In this document: positions 32,450-42,912 of the stretch, in pieces | Layout: the number at the start of each line of letters is the position of its first letter | Numbering within the stretch: position 1 is the first letter of the stretch | From: Isoetes taiwanensis | Lineage: Eukaryota; Streptophyta; Lycopodiopsida; Isoetales; Isoetaceae | Length of the DNA stretch: 64,000 nucleotides | NCBI GenBank assembly: GCA_021234155.1 | Contig: JAJEKV010000030.1 | Location: 15,552,003-15,616,002 of the forward strand | Reading direction: 5' to 3' | Notes under the pieces: model-generated | The model's input: only the letters and a program-made list of their open reading frames with translations | Told to the model about the DNA's origin: nothing | The model's database searches: none | Made by a program: the position numbers and the translations under genes

Positions 32450-32815
32450 CTATTCAGATTTTCTTCTCTTTGTTACGATTGCTCTTCCAGAACGGTCCGT
32501 GTAAGCGACAAACCCTTCATCTCTAGCTTCTTTTATTTTGGCTAATTCCTTCTTCCTTTGTTCCAGCTGTGATGGGGTAAGATCATAATCCAACCAGATC
32601 TTGTGTCCTTTCAGGACAGCCCGATTTTGCAAAATTCTATCTCTTGCTTCTTTGTCTTTGAGTTTCACCATGATTGCCCTTGAAAAACTAGTTGGCTTGC
32701 CTAATCTTCTGCTATGCACTACACCTGGATCATGTAAATGCATGATATCTTTAAAGAAAAGACTTACCGTTTGATTGATATCTTCGTCATCTTCTTCCTT
32801 CAGACCTTATAAGCA
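32450..32815 (-). pseudogene. LINE ORF1 C-terminal domain
   Basis: RLGKPTSFSRAIMVKLKDKE, RDRILQNRAVLKGHKIWLD and LTPSQLEQRKKELAKIKEAR match the RNA-binding C-terminal domain of L1-type ORF1 proteins. The TAG at 32,450 ends the frame; the ORF2 ATG follows 21 nt later in the same frame. Upstream an acidic LKEEDDEDINQTVSLFF segment is preceded by a stop, beyond which the element is lost. Confidence 0.7.
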
Positions 32816-32850
32816 TAAAGCTCCAAGAAATTGCAAGTACTAGTTGTCAG

Positions 32851-33352
32851 AGTTAAGAGCTTTAATGAAGGGTTCCAAACTCTTTTTTGACAGATTATCT
32901 TTTTGAGGCAATAAAAAGTTTAATACTAGTACTTGCATACCTCTTCCCTTTTTCTTATTATTATCATTATCATGAACTATTGGTGATCCTTTTTGTTGTT
33001 GGGTGTTATATTCATTGGTTTGATACATTTTATTCAGAAGCAATATCCTGATAGCATCTGCATATCCATTTCTCAGTATCATAATCATGGACTTCTGTGC
33101 ATTTTTGTTCCATCTTTGCTTTTTAGATTTGACAAGTATATTAGGTTCAGAAATTGTCATGGCATAGCTGCTGCATCAACATTGTTAGAGCAAGTGATGC
33201 TCTAGGGATTCCACAACTACCACATAAAAGGCTCAATTATGGGGCATGGTTTCTCCTGCATTTGATGTTATGATCATGACTACATACTTCAAGTTCCGAG
33301 CTTCACATAGTTATAGACCAGTTTTTGGGGCAGTTGATTTAGATAGTTTTTT
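32851..33352. other. No recognised gene
   Basis: Short frames on both strands, none matching a known family. Confidence 0.35.
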
Positions 33353-33670
33353 ACAATTTGCTAGATATGTAGCTCATGGATTCATTAGGCCTACAATGTA
33401 TTTCCATGCAGTCTACGCTGACTTACATCTACATGTAAAGAACGTAGGATAGAATTTAGCCAAACACATGCGAAGTAGTTTTTGGTCCGTTAATACATGA
33501 AAAGTAGTTTTTTTGTTTTTTCAAAGAACAATTTGCTAGATATGAAGCTCATGGATTCAGTAGGCCTACAATGCATTTCCATGCAGTCTACGCAAACTTA
33601 CATCCACATGTAAAGAACATAAAATAGAATTTTAGCCAAATACATAAAAATTATTTTTTTGATCTTTTCA
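33353..33670 (+). repeat. 175-bp tandem duplication
   Basis: Units beginning ACAATTTGCTAGATATG start at 33,353 and 33,528. They share CTCATGGATTCA, TAGGCCTACAATG and CCATGCAGTCTACGC and have diverged moderately; the second is shorter. Confidence 0.85.
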
Positions 33671-34074
33671 AACGTTTGCTTTAGGGATTTCACATTGTAT
33701 TTAAAAGTACCGTGTTCTATTTATTTTCTTCCTTTCTTCCACACTCTTGGATGTATCAACCATATGACAATAGCCATTGTCAGCTTTGTGTGCTTCTTTA
33801 GGATATAAGAACGAAGCCTACAATTATGGGCTAGCCATAACAAATACAAAGTATTGGGTTGCTTGTAGGTATATCTAATCTCGTTCCAGCTATAAATTTC
33901 TTATAATGCCCTTGGAAGTTGGAGAAGAATATCAAGATATAGCGTTGCACAAATATTGCACGTCTAAGTGCTACCCAATAAGTCGATGCACTTCCGTAGA
34001 TGGACCATAAAATGATGGGGTTTAAAAGCCAAAGTCTTATTGCTAATTCCTATAACACAAAGGGAACAACTATG
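33671..34074. other. No recognised gene
   Basis: Contains TATTGGGTTGCTTGTAGGTA near 33,855, a possible decayed piece of the hairpin module, and otherwise nothing identifiable. Confidence 0.3.
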
Positions 34075-34190
34075 CCACCGCTCCAAACTTGTTGTTGCCT
34101 GCAAACTGGCGGTTGCCAGTGTTGCTGGGTGGCGGCTGTGGAAACCTACTAACTGGCACAGGAAAATTGCCACGGCTCCATATATGAGCT
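34075..34190 (+). repeat. Partial copy of the repeat module
   Basis: CCGCTCCAAACTTGTTGTTGC, CTGCAAACTGGCGGT, GTTGCTGGG and GAAACCTACTAACTGGC align in order with GCTCTAAACCCATTATTGG, CTGTAAACTGGCGGT, GTTGGG and GAAACCAGTTAACCGG at 14,237-14,315. The hairpin itself is not preserved. It lies directly upstream of the universal-stress-protein start. Confidence 0.45.
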
Positions 34191-34195
34191 CAGCT

Positions 34196-34372
34196 ATGGA
34201 GGTTGATGCATGCGCTAATACAAACAAAAACGCCGTTATGATTGTCGTAGATGATAGTGAACATGGCACAAAAGCGCTTCTTAAATTTGTTCCTGTTTCT
34301 GTTTGTTCACATGACACAATAAATATAACTATGCTTCACTTTCATGCATTCATCGTCTACTCTAAATCCTAG
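34196..34372 (+). pseudogene. Universal stress protein (UspA-fold) N-terminal fragment
   Basis: USP-family proteins are small nucleotide-binding alpha/beta proteins. From the ATG at 34,196 the 58-codon frame reads NKNAVMIVVDDSEHGTKALLKF, the first beta strand with its V-D-D-S nucleotide-binding Asp. Then DTINITMLHFH gives the second strand. It ends at TAG, far short of a full domain of about 150 residues. It may be a first exon whose donor has been lost, or a pseudogene. Confidence 0.65.
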
Positions 34373-35137
34373 AATTCAAATCAAGCATTAACTACCTGAA
34401 ACAAAACTATTAAAACAAAGCATGCATAAACAAAACACCATAATCATCACCCACATAACTCCTTCATCAAGACCACACAACGCAATGTACATTCACTAGT
34501 CCAAACTTAAAACATAAAAATTCCATCGGACCCCCTGCATCAATGCTCATATATGGTTTTCATTCCTTTGGGAGCGAGAGAGATCTTCATTTAGCTATAG
34601 AGACAATAGATCTTGCATTTTGAGTCTGGGATCATTGGGTTTTTCCTTTTCTTGCGAGTTTTGGAGTTAGGCTATGCATCACTGTTTTATTCCTCGACAA
34701 AACCTGCTCCTCAAATGTTTGAAGCTCTATGTGACAAAAAACCAATCAGAGGTCTTCAAGGAGTTCTCTCATTTCTGTGCTAACAAAACATGTATTTCCA
34801 TTCTCTGCTCTATTTAGACTTGTCCTTATGCTCCTGCAATCCTTGTTCCATGCCGAGCACCAAAGATTTCTTCAGGCCCTTCAAGCCAATTCTCATAAAG
34901 TCATGGTATCAAGTATTCTATTGTTTTGAAGTAGCAATTTTGATTGATTGTGAAAACATGACTTTGAAGTATGACTTAAGCCACTTCACCCTCCGCCATG
35001 GAGGGCAACCCTCCGTGCGTAGCACCTTGTTTTTGTGGTACAATTTTTAGAATTTTTATGCCTGTCCACATGCGTGGTGCTTTTATAGCATAGTGATGTG
35101 ATGTGTGGAATGGGGTGTGTGATATTTATGGTGTAAT
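34373..35137. other. No recognised gene
   Basis: AT-rich; no USP continuation was found. A short frame at 34,790-35,050 has no known domain. Confidence 0.4.
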
Positions 35138-35249
35138 GTGGGAATATACATGTTCAATGTATGGTGTGTGTGGATTTATTACTTTATCCCCCCCCGGCTC
35201 CCAACAAACAAAACAACCCTTGCCCATCCCCTAAACACTATACCCCCAC

Positions 35250-35935
35250 CATCACCGCATTATCCAGAAATTAAGATTCGTTTTCGAGCATTTGAGAAGC
35301 CCAAACCTTGGTTCGTTATAAAATTGAAGGACTTCAATAGTTGTTGTTGCATTCAGCATGTAAGGATGCAAATGCTAGTGGATGGAATCAATGAGATGAG
35401 GATCAAACATCCAAAAGATTGTACTTGCACCTGTGATGTGTTTAGATCACATGAATTCGATCAGTGCAAGGCACACCAGCATAAGATTGCAAGTACAAGA
35501 ATGTCGTGGAGATTCAATCAAGAAGAATTAATCCTGTCCCAAGGAGGAAAGTGGCAGTAACAAAAAAGTGAAATGGGAGTACATTGATTATAAGAAGGAA
35601 AACGTATCGAGTTCTTGTAGGAGATTGACTCGTCAGTACAAAGTGAACAAACCTGAGTAGCTTTTGGATAAATTGAAAGAGCATCTGAAAAGCTTTCCAT
35701 TCCATAATTTTAGATATCAATGGCAGATTAAACAATTTAATACTAGAGTTGTCCCTAAATGGACCAAAAATTATTCATTTGCACTGTTCACTTTAAAATT
35801 TATATAGAATCAACAACTCAATTTTCCACCAAGTCCTTCTTACAAGTTAATATATGGAGTCATGTCACACAATAAAAATACCTAAAAATCCATGAGCTCG
35901 CATAATTGAATGTTATGCTTAGGTGAATCCAAAGG
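35250..35935 (+). pseudogene. Degraded Cys-rich protein, probably transposon-encoded
   Basis: The frame to 35,560 contains FVIKLKDFNSCCCIQHVRMQ, NEMR and CTCTCDVF. After a frame change it continues VKWEYIDYKKENVSSS, then KLKEHLKSFPFHNFRYQWQI and PKWTKNYSF. The CCC...H and CxCxC arrays suggest metal binding, and the second half has the feel of uncharacterised multi-copy transposon proteins known from several eukaryotes. I cannot name the superfamily. Several stops make it non-functional. Confidence 0.4.
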
Positions 35936-36728
35936 GCTCCAGCAAAAACTATGTCATGTTTATATAAGGTAAAACTGTCTCGACGTAAATGATTTTTTTT
36001 TTTATTTATTCATTATTTTGATATTTTCTAGACAAGATAGAGAGTAAAACACAAAAACTTGCACCTCAATATGAGGTCTAGGAAAGGAGATAGGACCATT
36101 TAAACATGGCAGAGTTAAAACTATCTTTTGTCTTTTGTGAACCAATACTGTATCCCAGAAGTTGTTCCCAAATCAAATCAATAACTTTCACTTGAAAATA
36201 AATTTTAGCCTAAAATTTGGAATATAAGTAGTAGAATTTGGAAGTCTAGATTTTTCTTATAATTTCTAATACAAGTGACTTTTAATTTAGTTTCAATCGA
36301 AGAAAAGATATTCAAGTTTGCCTGACAAAAAATTATATTATAAAAGTTAATAATGATATGAGATCAATGCAAGGTGGGCCACACTAGTTTATGGTGGATT
36401 TCTAGAGGAACGAATGGAAAATACCTTACCTTAATTTGTATCATAATCTTGATTCCGCTTTTAAGGGGAGCTGCTCTAGTTATAGTAAGGTGTTTCAAAA
36501 AGAGTCACATACCAATAAAACTCCATCTACTACTAAAGAAAATGAACAACCTAGCATCATAGCTGCTACATTCCCTGGCAACCATTTCTTTTCTTTTTCT
36601 GATTGGAATTTAGAAGAAAAGAGAATTAAATGACAATGCATAACCTAACTAAAATTTTACTGGCATGCTACTATGCAATTGCATGCACAATGGAGCACAA
36701 TAAAGCATGAAAATAAGAATGTCTTTAG
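35936..36728. other. No recognised gene
   Basis: AT-rich, short frames only. Confidence 0.35.
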
Positions 36729-36744
36729 CATAACCTGTTTATTT

Positions 36745-36954
36745 TGCAGCCAAAACAAGATTCCTTGCAAATATGTATTAAGACACTTTCCCTTCGAGCA
36801 TGCAATGCAGCTTTCTGCAAAGCTCTTTTACTCAACCCAACATTGATCAACGACTATAAGAAAAGCTGTGGATTAGATGTAACAGATCCAATCACCTCTA
36901 TTGATAGAGCACGTACTGCTACACTAACTTGCGTTGCAAAAGATGATCTTTGAA
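36745..36954 (+). other. Exon-like open segment, unrecognised
   Basis: After an acceptor-like TTTATTTTGCAG a frame reads PKQDSLQICIKTLSLRACNA and so on to a TGA, with a balanced amino-acid composition. No family is recognised. It could be the last exon of a fragmentary gene. Confidence 0.3.
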
Positions 36955-36984
36955 ACAGAGTCAGGAGTGCAAGCTGGGGTCAAG

Positions 36985-37200
36985 AATTGCTGGAGCGAGA
37001 AAACTAGTCTAGGTCTAGGGTTTAGTCCTTAGTAAGTTAAGATTCATATGATATGCCACGTGGCTCAATGGGGTATGTCCATCGGGTCATTTATAGGATG
37101 AGATTGAGACCACACGGAAAATTCATATTTTAGCCAAGCCAGCGTTTATTAATCAGATGGTCAATCTTTCTATTGGCAATGAAAGGATTGAGTTAGATCA
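36985..37200 (-). repeat. Diverged LTR remnant related to element B
   Basis: TCTAGGGTTTAGTCCTTAG, ATATGCCACGTGGC, ATCGGGT and GAGACCACACGG follow the same order as TTAGGGTTTAGGCCTA, GATGCCACGTGGC, AATCGGGT and AAGGCCACGTGG inside the element B LTR near 15,838-15,945. It probably belongs with the gypsy remnant at 38.8-40.4 kb or a sister family. Confidence 0.5.
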
Positions 37201-37700
37201 TGGGCCAATTTTTGTTGCCATACTGCTCTAAGCACATCAGTGCATGTTCCTCCATCTATCCGAGCTCCAAAAAATAGATGAGATATGATGAGAACATTGT
37301 GTTTGAGGAATCCTGTGAGAAAAAAGTTTCATTGATATAATGGAAACAAACAACATCTGATATTAGTGACACTTTGACACGCTTGATGACTGAGATAAAA
37401 GTCATATGCTTTAGCTCGTATAGGCAATGGAAGGGATTACCATGCAATGGGTGGTTTGTTCAGGAATATAGAGAATAAAGGCTGAGGTTTAGGAGGGCAA
37501 ACGGGGTTGCAAAAATCGAAGAAAGGAAAGAATATGTCAAATTAGTTAAGAGAAAGAAAATGGCACATCTGCATAAAAAGCAATAGGAAATGGTAATGGA
37601 TGTTCTTAAGCATCTAAATAGATTTTGGGACAGGTTAAAGCCATATCAAAATGTTGGAGCTACATTGAATGTTGCTCGGGCAACAATGCATCAAGTAGAA
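37201..37700. other. No recognised gene
   Basis: Possibly the 5' part of the following LINE fragment, but no motif is readable. Confidence 0.3.
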
Positions 37701-38690
37701 AGTGATGTTGCCACGAATGTCGAGAAGTAGTCAGTCGACTGTCGTTTCTTCCCTTCATGGGGAGTCGCACGAACAAGTTGTGTCTAATAATAAAGCTGCT
37801 GATGCAGATGAACTTATCGTTGAAATGTTTAAATGGGCGGATTATGGAATTGTTGTTATCTTGTTAAAATTGTTTAATGCAGTCCTACGAGAGGGCTTCT
37901 CGCAAGCATGGCAAATAAACAGAGTAGTTCCACTTTACAAAGCAGGCGATGAATTGGATCTAGCTAATTATCGAATGATCATGGTTAATAGTTTATATGC
38001 TAAACTTTTGCAGTCATTCTTGATTCAAATATTAGTATGTGGGTTGAGGATAATAATGCTAGAGCAGTGGGACAAGCTGGGTTCGGACCCAAAAGGTCCA
38101 CTATTGACCATTTGATCACTACGCATGCAATGATAGATTCTGTTATTGGGAAAAAGAAGCCCCTATATGCTTTGTTGACTTTTCCAAGGCTTTTGATATG
38201 GTGAACAGAAAAAATCTATGGGAAAGAATGGATCATTTAAGCATTCCTGTTGAATATAGACATCAGTTAGAAAGCTATATCAAAAGGTATTGGTTCAATT
38301 GTCCTTTCCATATGTAAAATCTTGTAATGATTTTGCAGAGAGCAACATGGGAGTAAAACAGGGGTGTCCTCTGTCACGTACATTATTTGGTCTATTTATA
38401 GACCAACTTGAATGTTGGATGCAGGACCATAGTGGAGATGGGACGCCTATAAATGGGTATATTCTTATGCCACTTTTATATGTTGATGATATGGTATTGC
38501 TATCTAAGAGCATACATGGGTTGCAAAGGCATTTGGAGACAATTTCATTATTTTGTGATGCAAGAGGCATGCAAATCAATATGGGTAAGACCAAAGTGAT
38601 TGTGTTTGGGGCAAACAAGATCATTTAGAGTTCTATTATCAAGGAGAACTTGTAGAATTACCAATAGCTACAAGTACCTTGGGATATTAG
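37701..38690 (+). pseudogene. LINE reverse-transcriptase fragment (second LINE)
   Basis: WQINRVVPLYKAGDELDLAN and YRMIMVNSLYAKLL (37,905-38,030), FVDFSKAFDMVNRKNLWERM (about 38,165-38,235), GVKQGCPLSRTLFGLFIDQL and PLLYVDDMVLLSK (38,349-38,510) are consecutive non-LTR RT motifs in three frames. The catalytic box is YVDD where the 30-kb LINE has YADD. No endonuclease or tail is recognisable. It is a different, more decayed LINE on the opposite strand. Confidence 0.85.
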
Positions 38691-38779
38691 TGTGTAAGAG
38701 TCCAACTTGAGACCGAGCAATGGAGCAAAAAGTAAATAGTGGTCTCAAAGCACTGTATGCAAAGAAAAGGAATTGAGAC

Positions 38780-40400
38780 GACCTTGTTTTCTTATATGCC
38801 TTATCAAGAAGCGCCTCAGGAACAATCTAAGTTGTTTCTCAGTCATTTCCAATAAAGTTGGTGTTTCCAATATCTCCTTTGGATTGGGAGTGTGCTCCTT
38901 TAGGAGGCTTACGTGAAGACTTTATGAACCCTCTAGTGAGCTGGGAGATCCAATTTGTAGGGTTGGTTATCTACTTTTTGAACAATGTTGAATGGTCCCA
39001 CCCACCTTGGAGCAAGCTTCTTGCAATTTCCAATGCAGAGCTTTGCTTGTTTGGCTTTTTTAACTTGAGTCAAATGCTATCCCCTACTTGGAATTCCCTT
39101 ACGGTCATGTGCTTATCTGCGAAGCTCTTTTGTCGACTTCTTCCTGCTAGAAGATATCCTCGAACTTCTTCCACTAACTGTTGTATACCAACCAACATCT
39201 GTTAAGAAACTTCTACCTTTGATACGGGATTATACCAAGTATCTGGTGGTATGCATTGATAGCCATAATTAATCATAAAGGAAGACATCTTAGATGATTC
39301 CTGCTTGGTGATATTATATGCAAACTCCACCAAGTAAATATAGTCTTCCCATTTTGATTGCTTGTTCCACATATAGTTCCTCAACATGTCCTCCAATATC
39401 CAATTCGTTCGCCATGTCTGACCATCATCAGTTCAGGGATGATATGTCGTACTCATGCACAGCTTGGTCTAGATTGTGTTGAAGAAATCCTTCCAAAAGG
39501 CACTTACGACCTCCAAATCCCTATTGGAGATGATTTCCTGTGGCATTCCATACAATCTGAAGATCTTCCTTGTGAAGAGCAAGGTAGTATATAAGGTTGT
39601 ATCAGTGGTTCAAAAAATGTGTCATCTTCGACAACTTGCCGACCACTACCATTAAGGCATCATGGCCCCTTGCTATTCTGGGAAGACTGAAGATGAAGTT
39701 CATGCTCACTACTTTCCACTTGGCGTTTGGCACTGCCAAAGGTTCTAAAGCTCCTAGAATTCAGAACTGTTCCGCTTTTGTCTCCTGGCATATCTGGCAC
39801 ATTTGAATGCATCTTGCTATCTACTTCATTCCTGGCCAAGAATAGCTACTTCTAGTTTTTAAGTAAGTTTTTATAAATCCTGCATGGGCAGTAATTGGGC
39901 TATTATGTATATCATGTAGAATTAGCTTTCTTACCCCTGATGACTTGGATACACATGCTATCAAAGTCAGTTGGAAAAAGTGCATGTTGCCAAAGCATTT
40001 TGGCGGCCTTGGGATGATCAATTTTCTTTTGTATATGAGATTACCTTCATTTATAAAATGCTTGCAGGTTTCTCTTTCCTTATTCGTCCTTGCCTCCTTG
40101 CAAAGACTTGCCCATACGCCCTTGAACTCATCACTTGTTGGCAGAGCTTCTATAATCTTCTTACCAAATTCACTAGCCAAGGTCAAAATGGCGTTACAAT
40201 GCATTGTCGCCTCCAAGGGTCGTCGAGAAAGTTCGTCGGCAACGTTTAACTTGTCTGCCTTGTAAACTATCTCAAAATCATACTCTTCAAGGAACTCTAT
40301 CCACCAGGGTCTTTGCCTCAAATGGAGGAGTGATTGCATTTTAAAAAGAAGACCAGATAATAGATGGAAGAGAAAGTTCCCAAAAGTGCTCACTCTTCTA
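38780..40400 (-). pseudogene. Ty3/gypsy RNase H-integrase remnant (element C)
   Basis: The minus strand reads LRQRPWWIEFLEEYDFEIVY and KADKLNVADELSRRP (end of RNase H). VRKLILHDIHNSPITAHAGF with KTYLKTRSSYSWPGMK gives the HHCC zinc finger of integrase. YLVEFAYNITKQESSKM and MSSFMINYGYQCIPPDTWYN give the integrase C-terminal core. The nucleotide sequence down to 38,790 resembles element B around 17,130-17,300, so it belongs to a related chromovirus. Gag, protease, RT and LTRs are absent. Confidence 0.88.
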
Positions 40401-41210
40401 TACCACCTTGAGCAAATGGAAAAAGCATCACCAATTGTCTGGAATGAAGTGTCTAATAAAAATCCAGTCTAAACTAGTATACGCTAGACCAAACATCTGC
40501 CTCGGTCAATCCTTTGGCAATATTATCATCCTATATATCTAAACCGATCAAGTCAATCTCGAACATCGCCTCTTTTCCCAAAGTCACCTTTTCTCCCAAA
40601 GCCTAAGTGATTAATTTAACATGAAGAGACCATTATTTACTCATCAAAGTCATAAAAAAGTAAGTGACCTGCTACAGTCATCAGCTTGAATTCTGTGAAA
40701 GTACATAGAATATGAACTCTGTCCTAATATTTGAAAATTATGTCCCCATGGACGTCAAAATGTATCTTCTTTTATCTTATCTTACTAACTTTAATAACAT
40801 GTGAATGGAAGAGATCAATATGTATTTTACAAAACATGAGATGCTTCTCTTTAACTAGAATTTCACTCTCCCTTTGGATGAGTCTTCTCTTTAACAAAAT
40901 TTTAAAGGTCAACTCCTCAACTTATGTATTTAGGAGCATTTCCATTCATTTCATCTTCACACTAGTGTGTAATGCAAGAAAAATCTTCCATACGAAAGGG
41001 ATGACAAATTAGAAGAGCCATTAAGGGTGGCCACATGTGACAATGTTTTGGAAGCCTCCACCCCCGCAGCCTTGCCAATCCGGCAACGGAAGAGAGGCCC
41101 CCCATCTCCGAGCTCAATCGGGTAAAGATTGGAGGCCCAAAGTGGAACATTCCAAACTGGCCTCCGTTCCCCTCCCTGCCAATTGGAGGCTGCCACCTCC
41201 TTGTTGAAAT
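40401..41210. other. No recognised gene
   Basis: AT-rich sequence, then a GC-richer stretch with the inverted words GGAGGCTGCCACCTCC near 41,186 and GGAAGCCTCCACCCCC near 41,049. No gene was identified. Confidence 0.4.
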
Positions 41211-41227
41211 GAAAAAAGCAACATGTG

Positions 41228-41354
41228 ATGGTGGTTTAGTGGTAAGACCTTGGGTTGGGATGACCCCCACCAGGGTTCAAAACCCACTAGCTACCATCGG
41301 GTGGGAGACGTGGGTGGGTGCAAGTCCCACCAACCTTGCCTTCAAACAAAAAAA
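41228..41354 (+). mobile_element. tRNA-derived SINE with 17-bp target-site duplication
   Basis: The body starts ATGGTGGTTTAGTGGTAAGA, containing an A-box-like TGGTTTAGTGG, and has a B box GGTTCAAAACC about 35 bp on. It ends in an A-rich tail (CAAACAAAAAAA). It is flanked by GAAAAAAGCAACATGTG at 41,211-41,227 and again at 41,355-41,371, identical over 17 bp. A and B boxes form the internal RNA polymerase III promoter; the duplication shows LINE-assisted insertion. Confidence 0.88.
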
Positions 41355-41371
41355 GAAAAAAGCAACATGTG

Positions 41372-42912
41372 GCCGCCCCTATTAACAGCCCATTATATTA
41401 CATGCAAAATGAGAAACCAAATATCTTCCTATACCCAAGTATACAAAAAAAATAGAAATTTGAACAAATTGAATGAAAAATGTTCAGATAGGCCGCAAAG
41501 GGTTGACATCATAAGGTACCCGGTACGATACAAATCCTTCTCTATTTAATTTTGGGGATTAATATACTGTGCTAATTTCGTTTTGGGTTGGGGGAGGGTT
41601 TTCAGGCAGTGGTTAGGACTATGATTTTCGTATGGTATTGTATAAAAAATGGTATAATTTGCCATGTGGGAGGAGCTTGAGTGGTTTTTGCTATTTTGGG
41701 TGGTTTGGAACTCCCTCTGTGCATGGATCTTTTTTGCAAAGGCTCAATTGCAGAAAGCCAAATTTGGAAGGCACGAGCCAATTGCTGTCCTGCCCTGTGG
41801 TATGTGTCCAGAGGGCGCCGTCTGGGAGAATGGGCGCCTCTTTCTTCTTTCGGCAGAGATCCGGGTGGGGCGGCCTTCCAGGCAGAGTTTTCGGCTGAAG
41901 CTGCTTCACTTCTTCAAATTAGAGGCCGGGCTTTGAAGCCCAAAGTTTGCAGTTGTTGCCTCAGCACAGAATCAGATGCTCATTCGTGATCCTATTCAAA
42001 TGCCCCTTACCTGATTACAGAAGGAAGAACTGCTTATTTTACCCTGGCAGGGGACCCAGTGCAGCCAGCATGTGAGTGGCTAAGGAGTGCTTACAGCGGA
42101 GGGGCAGCATGGACTCGGCCCCCGCAGAAGTCCCCTTCCATGTGCTTGGAAATGAAAGGCTGAAAAAAAAAAAAAAGTAGATGAGCGATGAAGATGACAG
42201 AGCATGACGAACTAAAGCCTGAGGATTTTACAGACAAATCATGCATCTAGTTTTACTGTATTGGGGGCAGAAATCTAGGCTAGAAACAATATCTGAGGCA
42301 AGAATTCAAGATTCAGGTTGGCTTCGGCAAACAAACAGAGCTACGGTGCCCGGATCTGCACCTGCTTCTAGCTATAGGGATGATCTACCCCCGCTTCTAA
42401 CTGATGCTTGGATCTGCTGCTCATCGAAGGCGGGATCTGCCCCTGCACTGCTGCAGGCGGGAATCAAACGGCCAAGGCTTGGAGCAGAGATAGGAGACTT
42501 TGTGAAGGCGTGGAGCAGACTTGGAAAATTTCTCTCGTTTAATGATATTGTGGTTTTAGACCATTGAGGTGAAGGTGCACCATTGGAAAAGTTTGTTTCG
42601 CTTTAGTTGTAAATGATGTGGGCCATCGATCTGGTACAATGCCAGGAATATTCCCCACATCGATGGCTTATAATAAAAGATAAACCAAACGCCAGATGGG
42701 GATTAAGTAAAACGCCACAGTTTTAAGTAGTAAAAAACCTTAATAACGTCATCATCCATCGTAACCGATGACCTAATACAACAATGTTAAATACGTCCCT
42801 TTGCACTGCCTTTTTCCTCTGCAGAATTGAATTTTTGTCTACATGACAAATCAATAAGAATATGAACAATTGGGCTGAATTACAAATAAATTATGGACGT
42901 CTTAGAATAGGC
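41372..42912. other. No recognised gene; A-tract at 42,163-42,177
   Basis: Frames at 41,632-41,989 are open in three phases but match nothing. AGGCTGAAAAAAAAAAAAAAG near 42,158 could be the tail of a plus-strand retrotransposed sequence. The last 70 bases before 42,913 may be the 3' UTR of the DP gene. Confidence 0.35.

Larger units (their letters stand above)
29229..32850 (-). mobile_element. 5'-truncated LINE (non-LTR retrotransposon), L1-like
   Basis: On the minus strand the order is ORF1 C-terminal domain (32,800-32,450), AP-type endonuclease (32,449-31,540), reverse transcriptase (31,136-29,973) and a Zn-ribbon C-terminus (29,972-29,319). The 3' end is a simple-repeat tail, (ATT)n in sense orientation at 29,261-29,229. 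Most of it stays in two frames with a handful of stops. No target duplication could be fixed. Confidence 0.9.

Noticed and set aside
41632-41989. Overlapping plus-strand ORFs of about 90-100 codons
   Set aside because: Three frames are open at once in a GC-richer patch and none shows a domain or codon pattern of a real gene.
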